A stretch of 64,000 nucleotides of DNA from Isoperla grammatica (taxonomy: Eukaryota > Arthropoda > Insecta > Plecoptera > Perlodidae). The stretch's first letter is position 1, and every line of letters starts with the position of its first letter. The DNA is taken from positions 76,891,165 through 76,955,164 of the forward strand of contig OX246737.1 of NCBI GenBank assembly GCA_945910005.1. Reading direction: 5' to 3'. Of this stretch, positions 56,169-64,000 are shown one piece after another. The position numbers were made by a program, and so were the translations under genes. Under the pieces are notes generated by a model. The model did no database searches, was not told where the DNA came from, and worked only from the letters and a program-made list of their open reading frames with translations.

Positions 56169-57305
56169 CGGAAGGTCTGAAAGTGGTTTTGAGTACTTTG
56201 ACATATTGAATTTCGATTTTCACTTGTTAGCCAACATGGTTTTGGTGGGTGCACCCACCAGGGATGTCCAAATGTGGTACTGTGGAAACTATAAAAATAT
56301 TAATTTTGGTATGTTGCCAGTTCAAATAATTAACTTTTTTTTATAAGGATGTACTCTTATATACGTTTGCTACCGAATTTAACAATTGTTTTATTTTCAG
56401 GGTTACACAAACCAGTGATCTATACATGTTTTGTTTTATTTCGAGCATAAAATCTATATAGTTTGGCCGCTCTGTAACGCCCCACCCCTCAAATAATGGA
56501 AGGTTTAAAAGTGGTTTCGATTACAATTATATATGTACTTTTTATTTTCACTTGTAAGCCAACATGGGTTTGGCGGGTGCATCTACCAGGGGTGTCCAAA
56601 TGAGCCACCATACAAATCGATATTAATATTATATGCAATTCTTGAGAATAAATTAAAATAGTTGTAAGTATATAACCTCAAGCACCCAAAATGCTTAATA
56701 ATATTAATTTTTTATTTTGAAGGGGTGAGAAAAACATTCTATATACATTTTATGTGAATTTTTTAGGTGAAAATGTATCATGTTTGCCCCATCTGTAACC
56801 CCCCACCCCTCCAATAGTGGAAAGTCTGAAAGTGTTTGTGTATACTTTGATAAATGACCTTTTGATTTTTACTTGTTAGCCAAGATGGTTTTTGTGACTG
56901 CACTTACCAGGGCTATCCAAAATGTCGAAATAGTGAGCAATGTTAATGATAATTGTGATTTGACAATAAAATGAACATTTTTGGAAGTAATTAACCTTTA
57001 ACACATTGAAATTGTTTATTATACATTTTCCCATTTAAATGGTTGCACAACACAATATATAATATATATAATTTAATAATTTATATACTTTATGTGTTTA
57101 CTTTGAGCATAACATGTATAGAGTTTGCCCCATTTGTAACCCCCCGTTCCCCATATGCCGGAAAGTTTAGATCTATTTTTTAATTCTTTGGTACACTGTC
57201 TTTCGATTTTAGCTTGTAAGCCAACCATAGTTTTGGTAGATGCACCCACCAGGGGTATCCAAACATGGCGAAATAAGGAGCAATATTAATGTTAATTGCG
57301 ATTAA
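56117..57305 (+). repeat. ~330-bp tandem repeats, left of LINE B
   Basis: Four units at spacings of 340, 320 and 342 bp (anchors near 56134, 56474, 56794, 57136). Each has a C-rich stretch (gtaaccccccaccc), ggaaagtctgaaagtg, ttgttagccaacatggttt, gcacccaccaggggtgtcc and an AT-rich half. Confidence 0.85.
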
Positions 57306-57639
57306 ATGGCGCACACCTCACATGACAGTCAGCCAATCACAGTACAGCATCGCGGTGTGGACTTCCTCGCTCTAGGCGAGCAAACCCCGAGGAAACCGGA
57401 AGTTCGGAACCAACATCGTCGCCACTCGCCACTGCCTCAGTCCATTCTTCTCATGTTACAACCTGTTGGCCCGTGCGGTCATTGCGTCATCTAAATTTGT
57501 GATCTAATCAGTGTTAATTATGAGTTTATCGAGTGTTGTGCAGTGCTATTGTGATTAGGACGCGTTTAAACGTTAGTGGAGTGAAAATTGTTAACATCGG
57601 TAGCATTTTTTAGCTATACATATTTTAGACCTATACACC

Positions 57640-58365
57640 ATGGCACCCCCAAGAAACAAAAAACAGCTGGATGAACGGTATTACGATCTTGTGCGGAAAT
57701 TTGAGGTAATGCTCAAATCAGCAACGGACAACATTGAGTCAAAACTTTCAAACATTCAATCAACCCCCGGGACAGTACCCTCCGATCATCCGATGCCAGA
57801 GACTGACGAGATGAAGGCAGCTATGCGGAGCCAGTTGGATATCATCGAACGCGAGGTACAGCCCCTCCGTGAAAAATTGGACTCTCTGGAACAAAACACA
57901 CGTAGAAATTGCTTGATTATCCATGGCCTTGCTGAATCACCGAAAGAAAATACCACCAAGCTGATAGTGTCAACAATCAACGATAAGCTAAATCTTACGT
58001 ACAAAATAGATATTAATGATATTGACCGCTGTCATCGCCTTCATTCTAACGATACCCGATACAAAAACAGTAGGCCAGTCATCATAAAATTCATTAGCTA
58101 TGTTGTTAGAGATGATGTATGGAGAAGTAAAAAAGCCCTGAGAGGTTCCTCAGTAGCAATCACGGAATCCCTAACCAAACTCAGAATGCAACTCCTTCGC
58201 CGCTGTCAACAAATCTCAGGGAAACACAGCGTCTGGACCCAAGATGGCAAGATAATCACCTTATCTCCCAATGGTGTGAAGAATTGCTTTGTCACAGAAC
58301 GAGATTTGGTACGCCTTGAAAGTATTTTTGAAACTGTTCAATGTACCCTGTTCGTGTTAATATAA
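57640..58365 (+). CDS. LINE B ORF1
   Basis: 241 codons from ATG 57640, no internal stop. An N-terminal coiled-coil segment (IEREVQPLREKLDSLEQNTR) leads into the RRM-like core (NCLIIHGLAESPKEN, DIDRCHRLHSNDTR, SRPVIIKFISY) and a CTD-like end (LTKLRMQLLRRCQQISGKHS). It has the same architecture as LINE A ORF1 but is shorter and only distantly similar. Expected role: RNA binding and chaperone in the LINE RNP. Confidence 0.82.
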   Translation: MAPPRNKKQLDERYYDLVRKFEVMLKSATDNIESKLSNIQSTPGTVPSDHPMPETDEMKAAMRSQLDIIEREVQPLREKLDSLEQNTRRNCLIIHGLAESPKENTTKLIVSTINDKLNLTYKIDINDIDRCHRLHSNDTRYKNSRPVIIKFISYVVRDDVWRSKKALRGSSVAITESLTKLRMQLLRRCQQISGKHSVWTQDGKIITLSPNGVKNCFVTERDLVRLESIFETVQCTLFVLI

Positions 58366-58697
58366 TCATTTATCGTAGGTTTTCTGTTCCTATAGGTTTA
58401 ATATTGATCTAATTTGATTACCGTCCATATTAATTTTAAGCTTCAACTCAAATTAGTATAGTCATTACAAATCCTTGTAGTTTACTTATATTTAGAGTAT
58501 CTATTTATCGATTAGTTTAAAATTAGACTCGTAACTGGACAGACAATTTAAACTGTCGCACATGACAAATAAGGGTTATAACAAACTAGATTAGAACCAT
58601 TAGAACTAAATGCAGATCTGAGATTGTCATACAAAATTGTGTTCAGTAAAATCATAATCTTAAGATAAGAAGTCTAATTGGCTTTGATTTGTTTCTT

Positions 58698-58698
<1 letters not shown>

Positions 58699-58745
<47 letters not shown>
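58699..58745 (+). repeat. 47-base T run between tandem-duplicated flanks
   Basis: A poly-T tract flanked on both sides by near-identical aatcttaagataagaagtct segments (58656 and 58759), i.e. a local tandem duplication. Confidence 0.9.
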
Positions 58746-58749
<4 letters not shown>

Positions 58750-58904
58750 GTAAAATCACAATCTTAAGATAAGAAGTCTGAATGGCATTGATTTACTTTT
58801 TGTTGTTTTTTCTTTTCTTTTTTCTTTTTTAAGATAGAATTATCCATTGTAGAACTGAACAATCTATTTGTAGATCTATTACTAAAATAGGATAAAATTG
58901 CACG

Positions 58905-61900
58905 ATGGTTTTGTCGCATCCTATTTGCACTGACATCGACCTCACACTTAACGAAACCAGATTCAACTGCATGACTTGCAAAACCTTCGAAGAATTCTCA
59001 AAATTTCACACCCCTAAAAAATCAAGCACGAACATCACTATTATCCATATTAATATACGCAGCATACAAAAACATTTTGATGAGCTATTAGTCGTTCTCC
59101 AAAATACCTCAGTCAATTTTGATATTATAATATTAACGGAAACACAAATGAAATGCACTAATAATCAATTTGTAATCGAGGGGTACGAGTCTTACCATTA
59201 TAATAATAAACTTACATCACATGATGGAATATCTATCTTTGTCAAGGAAAACACTGTAAATAGAATTAACATTGAACAGATAAATGAAATAACTGAAGCC
59301 AACTGTATTTCAATTACATTCAACAAAGACAATAAAAACTACACTATTTTAGCTTTATATAGATCGCCTTCCAGTAACATAAATATATTTATAGAAGAAT
59401 TAGCCATTTATATCCCAAAAATAAAATCAGACGTTAACATAATAATAGGCGATACAAACATAAAATATCAAAGAAACGCAATGTAATGAATCTAGGAATA
59501 CAAGAGACTATCTTAACACTATGTGCAGCAACGGGTACCTACCATACATAAATGAAACTACCAGAGAAACGGGCCTAAGTAAATGTTGCATAGATCACAT
59601 TTTCATCAAATCGAAAATACAATCCAGTCACAACAAAAATTCAAGTACTATAAAAAGCTCAATTCTACATACAGCAATTACCGATCATTACCCAATTACA
59701 GTCCAAATTGAAACGGTGAATGGAGTAAAAGATAAACTTTTTCGCGATGACGTAGAGAGTAAAAAAGAAATTAGGTCACTAAACTACGAAGTATTATATC
59801 AAAGAATGCAAAACGAAGGATGGCAATACGTAATAAATGAACCAGATGTTAACATTGCAACAAGCAACTTCATTAAAATACTAGGAGGCCATATTGATAA
59901 AGCGACTGAATGTAAAATCACAAAAAATAATTTCAAAAAATTAAACCATGGATTACACTAGGGCTAATTAAGTCAATAAGAACACGAGATAAACTTAGCA
60001 AACAAGTAATAAAACACCCTCTAGATACCGTACTCAAAGCATATTATAAACAGTACCGTAACAAACTAAATCAGATCATTAGGATCACAAAGAAGATTAT
60101 TTTAAGAATAAGCTACTGAATGCAAACAATAACATCAAAAGAGTGTGGAACGTAATAAACGAAGCTACAAACAATTGTGTAAAAAAGCGTTTTGCTATAA
60201 AAGAAATAGCTACGAATAAAGGCACAATTAACGCGGACAACAACCCAACACTAGTAGCTGATACATTCAATAATTACTTTACTGACATTGGGGGGGAAAT
60301 GGCAGAGGAAATCTTAAAAAAGAAACAACCCTTCCCTGAAACTACCCCATCTTTAGAACATAAACCAAGTAACACAGACAAATCTATTTTCCTCTATCCA
60401 GTTTCTGAAACAGAAATCTCATCATACATAACCGAACTGAAAGAAAACACAGCGCCAGGAATCGATAACATACAATCGAAAACACTTAAAGCTCTGAAAC
60501 CACTAATTCTAAAGCCAATAGCACACATCATAAACCAAAGTTTTACAACAGGTGTATTCCCTAGCGAATACAAGAACGCAATAATTACACATATACACAA
60601 AAAAGGAGATAAAACGCAAACATCCAACTACAGACCCATATCCTTATTAACAAATCTTTCGAAATAAAATATCGAAATTTTTTCGAAAATACACGAAAAA
60701 AGCATTAAAAAAAGAGTAAACGAGTACTTAGAAAAAAACAAGATATTCTCACCAAACCAATACGGTTTTCGCGAAGGAAAGAGCACAGAAAATGCTATCT
60801 ATAAACTAACGGAAGAGATACACTTAGCAATAAACCTAAACAAAAAACCTTTAGTAGACCTAGCAAAAGCCTTTGACACGGTTTCTCACAAAATACTTAT
60901 TACAAAACTTGAAAAAAATGGAATCAGGGGTGTAGCGCTAGAATTAATTAAAGATTATCTGAAAGGAAGAATGAAATACGTAACAGTTAACAATTCCCTA
61001 AGTTCACCACAAGAAATTAAATGCGGTGTGCCCCAAGGCACTGTGCTTGGACCACTGCTGTTCACAATTTACATTAACGACCTGTGTAATGCTAAAGAAG
61101 CACGCATTTTAAGTTTTGCAGATGACACTGTTTTAATCATAACTGGCAATACATGGAGCGAAGCATATAAACAAGCCGAGGAACTAATGAATAAAGTGGT
61201 CAAATGGTTAAATGAAAACCTTCTAACGCTAAATGAAGACAAAACTGTATACATAATATTTTCCCCAAAATTTAATGGACAACCTACCAACCCAACCTCA
61301 AACTAAAAATACACTCTAACCTTTGTAGTAGGGACAAAATAAACTGCACGTGTAGTACAATAAACAAAGTAGACCACACCAGATACCTTGGTCTTATAAT
61401 GGATCAACATCTTCGATGGAATAACCACATTTCATCTATTACAAAAAAACTGCGAAACACGATTTACAAATTCTACAATCTACGAAACATTCTCTCTTTT
61501 CCTACGCTAAGAATTGTATACCACGCATTGTTCCAATCAGTAGCACAATATGGTATCCTAGGGTGGGGTGGAACATATATGGCACACATCGAACAATTAA
61601 TTATAATGCAAAAGATCGTTCTAAAAGTAATACTAAAGAAACCACGCCAATATCCATCCTCGCTTGTATATATAGAAAGCCAAACACTTGATATTAGAAA
61701 GCTGTATGTTAAATCCTTAATCAACTATGTGCACCTAAACAAAAATACCGGAATAATAAAAACAATATCACATCACATAAATACAAGGGTAAACACTAAC
61801 CAAAATCTTATTATGCACATACCATCAAAAGATATCACTCAAAGACATGCTCTCTCTCTACCTAGGTCCTCGAATATACAACAAAATTACAAACTCAATG

Positions 61901-61920
61901 AAAATAAAGCAAGAATCTAA
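58905..61920 (+). pseudogene. LINE B ORF2 (endonuclease and RT, broken)
   Basis: The ATG at 58905 starts an endonuclease part: IIHINIRSIQKHFDELL, IILTETQM, ISIFVKEN, LALYRSPSSN, IIIGDTN. The frame breaks at 59486. Pieces at 59521-59961 (DHIFIKSK; DHYPITVQ), 60143-60667 (TAPGIDNIQSKTLKALKP; NYRPISLLTN), 60740-60970 (QYGFREGKSTENA; LAKAFDTVSHKIL), 60971-61306 (GVPQGTVLGPLLFTIYINDL; catalytic FADD) and 61399-61920 (thumb; YGILGWGG) complete endonuclease and RT in order. At least four frameshifts or stops. Non-functional. Confidence 0.9.
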
Positions 61921-62384
61921 ATCTAGATTCAAGCAATCCTTGAAACATTAAATATGGATATCATTGCAATGGATTAACGTACAATATATTATAACAATCG
62001 TGCAAAAATCCTACTTCAGAGATATATATTAGTTATAAGTTTCTATGCAAGTCAGTTATATTAGAGCAAGTTAGTTATTAGTTATTAATTCTCTTAGTTT
62101 CTCATTTCATAGTATTAAGACTTATATATAGCATTATACATAGTCCTAGCTCTAGACCAAACTAAATCTTAATTTTCATTGTAAACAAAATAAGTATAGA
62201 GGCATGTTTTGTTGCTGATCTCTCAAGCTTCTGCTTATGACAGCAACAAAACAAGTTTACACTGTACATATTCTGTATAGCCTACATTAATTTCACTTAA
62301 AACATGTTAGCTCTTTACTATACTAGATAATAATTGTACTATTATACTTAAACGATCGCAGTGTAAACTTAAAAATGCAATAAA

Positions 62385-62411
62385 AATGAATCTGAATCTG
62401 AATCTGATTCT
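62385..62411 (+). repeat. (AATCTG)n tail of LINE B
   Basis: Three to four hexanucleotide repeats after aataaaaatg, then the host repeat resumes. Confidence 0.85.
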
Positions 62412-63480
62412 GGACAATAAATTAACAATTCTGGACGTATATACTCCTTAATTAACATTCAACATACTTAATTTAATACATTTTTCCATATAAGGGGTGC
62501 ACAAAACTTTCCATATACGTTTTGGGTTTACTTAGAGTAGATAATATATAGTTTGGCCGGTCTGTGACCTCCCATATTACCCACATTGTGGATGATGATG
62601 GAAGCGGGTTTGAGTAATTGAATACATTGTCTTCGCATTTTTACGCAATAGACAACATGTTTTTAGAGGATTCACCCACCAGGGGTGTCAAACTGGGGCA
62701 TCTCAAATGTATATATATTAATATTAATTGCGTTTCTTGGGCGTTTATGTAAGTATGTTTGTTATTTTGTGACCTTTGACTGTTCCACCAACTTAAAGAC
62801 ATGCATTTGTATCATAAAGACTGCACAATTCTTAAATAAAAGTGGTTCTCTTTAAACGACGTTAATTAATGTAAGCAAAAATTAAATACAAAATTAAAAC
62901 AATAACCTAAAATGGACCTTATTCTATGGAAATCACATATTACAAACAATGTTAATACACTAACGGATATCTCAAAGCTACAAAGAAAAAAATGGAAACT
63001 TCTCACCTTTATTAGCTAATATTGCAAACAATATCGACCGAAGATGGATTTTAACGTTTAAAGCGTGATTACTCGTAATGGACTCATCAAGACCTTTCAT
63101 TAGAATGGTCGCAAACGACATTTGTGACTAAAAAATGTCATGATGTCCAAAAAGACACAGGGTCATATCTCTGAAGATAATGGCCAATTGGGTCTCAAAT
63201 AATTTTTCAAAATAAGACAATAATATACATAGTAATAACCTTATGTAAAACTGACTACTTTCTTACTACAAGACTCACAAATAATATTTGTACTTTTTTG
63301 ACCAAAATCTTTGGAAACCCCTGGTTGGCTGTTCCACCAAAGTTGTGTTGGCTAACAAGTGAAAATCAAAATGTAATATTAAGAGGTACACAAAACCTTT
63401 TTCAAACCTTTCGCACCGGGAGGGGGGGGGGGGGGGGGGGGGGGGGGAGGGATGGTTTCTATTAGTGGGCCCATGGTCTA
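62412..63480. repeat. Continuation and inverted copy of the ~330-bp repeat
   Basis: 62412-62740 completes the interrupted unit (gtttggccggtctgtgacc, cacccaccaggggtgtc). 63285-63480 is an inverted unit ending in the G run. Between them (62740-63280) is AT-rich DNA without a recognised feature. Confidence 0.7.
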
Positions 63481-63714
63481 TATAAGTAACCCGCTAATAT
63501 AATAATCCCCAGATCTAGTTGAATGAATTGAATGGGTGAACGCTACTAAGTGACTGTTGTAATGTGAGTGGACGCAGCTGCATTGCGTTCTCATCGCGCC
63601 TCAGCAGACATCCGACCATACACTTGTTACTCAATTTCACACAAACTATCTACGAGAAAACAAAGTACAATGTTTAGTTTTACTGGTTTTATCCCATAAA
63701 AAGTATTATTTAAA

Positions 63715-63792
<78 letters not shown>

Positions 63793-64000
63793 CGCAAATC
63801 ATATTAGTGTCAATGTGTGGACCATGTAATATTTTGAATTTATGTGATACGATGAAAGCTTAGCGTTACACGGACCAATAGATCACAGATGAAATATACC
63901 AAGGTCTACTAGATTTACTCCTAGCGGAGTAATTGCGAAGCGCAAAGTAAGGTCATTGAGTTTGTTAACAAACTCAATGGTAAGGTCATTGAATGAGATC
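63481..64000. other. Window end: microsatellite and palindrome
   Basis: (ATT)n runs at 63714-63790. A perfect 26-bp palindrome centred on GTTAAC lies at 63954-63979, followed by a partial direct repeat of taaggtcattga. No gene. Confidence 0.7.

Larger units (their letters stand above)
57306..62411 (+). mobile_element. LINE B: decayed non-LTR retrotransposon
   Basis: 5.1-kb insertion in the fourth ~330-bp unit; the unit sequence stops at ...taattgcgatt and resumes at gacaataaa. It contains an intact ORF1, a 540-bp inter-ORF region with a 47-base T run, and a broken ORF2 (APE endonuclease plus RT). It ends with an aataaa signal and an (AATCTG)n tail. Tail and ORF layout differ from LINE A, so it is another family. 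Confidence 0.88.
56117..63480. mobile_element. Putative large foldback element with poly-C/poly-G ends
   Basis: The left end reads TAGACCTTGGGCC, then a 27-base C run, GGTGCGGAAGGTCTG, and cacttgttagccaaca. The right end (63300-63480) is the inverted equivalent: tgttggctaacaagtg, cctttcgcaccggga, a 26-base G run and GGGCCCATGGTCTA. TAT borders both ends. Internal ~330-bp repeats (56.1-57.3 and 62.4-62.9 kb) fill the rest, with LINE B inserted. Whether this is one transposon or a rearranged tandem repeat is not settled. Confidence 0.45.

Overview
This window is repeat-dominated nuclear DNA from a metazoan, most likely an invertebrate. The basis is the co-occurrence of Ty3/Gypsy LTR retrotransposons, a Penelope-like element with a GIY-YIG endonuclease, two APE-type LINEs, Harbinger- and hAT-type DNA transposon derivatives, a 5S-rRNA-derived SINE, tRNA-derived SINEs and four large satellite arrays. 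I could not support any ordinary host gene, and I cannot name the species.

Layout. 1-1.9 kb: 106-bp satellite. 3.1-8.8 kb: Ty3/Gypsy element 1, complete in structure (264/281-bp LTRs, PBS, gag, protease-RT-RNase H-integrase) but damaged by frameshifts and one stop codon. 9-13.3 kb: accessory DNA with a 75-nt hairpin, a diverged SINE, a Harbinger element flanked by TTA and a 200-N gap. 13.5-15.8 kb: 60-bp satellite, split by Ty3/Gypsy element 2 (15.8-19.5 kb), whose 530-bp LTRs differ at one base. Element 2 has gag and protease but no RT, RNase H or integrase; in their place is a GC-rich, lysine/arginine-rich coding segment that looks like a captured host transcript. 19.6-22.8 kb: the 3' end of an older Gypsy pol, interrupted by two tandem MITEs and ending in about 70 heptapeptide repeats. 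24.0-24.5 kb: 5S-derived SINE (minus strand). 25.3-28.4 kb: long-inverted-repeat element with a decayed gene of the F-H-x-x-T-G-C-D-T / Cys-rich type. 28.6-31.7 kb: three Penelope-like pieces in both orientations. 33.0-41.8 kb: 117-bp satellite split by LINE A, whose two open frames lie in the same frame and are separated only by one TAG. 42.0-42.8 kb: hAT-type MITE with an 8-bp target duplication. 45.1-52.3 kb: 42-bp satellite with a 2.83-kb higher-order duplication. 53.4-54.2 kb: two tRNA-derived SINE copies in inverted orientation. 56.1-63.5 kb: a structure with inverted poly-C/poly-G ends and ~330-bp internal repeats, into which decayed LINE B is inserted.

How the parts relate. Insertions are nested and can be ordered: element 2 into the 60-bp satellite, MITEs into the old pol gene, LINE A into the 117-bp satellite, LINE B into the ~330-bp repeat. 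Both Gypsy elements carry the same -1 frameshift heptamer (GGGAAAC) in correct phase near the gag end, so gag/pol expression is likely controlled by ribosomal frameshifting. Element 2 would need RT and integrase supplied in trans. LINE A appears to express its endonuclease/RT by stop readthrough or reinitiation. All functional statements rest on motifs read by eye; no database search was possible.
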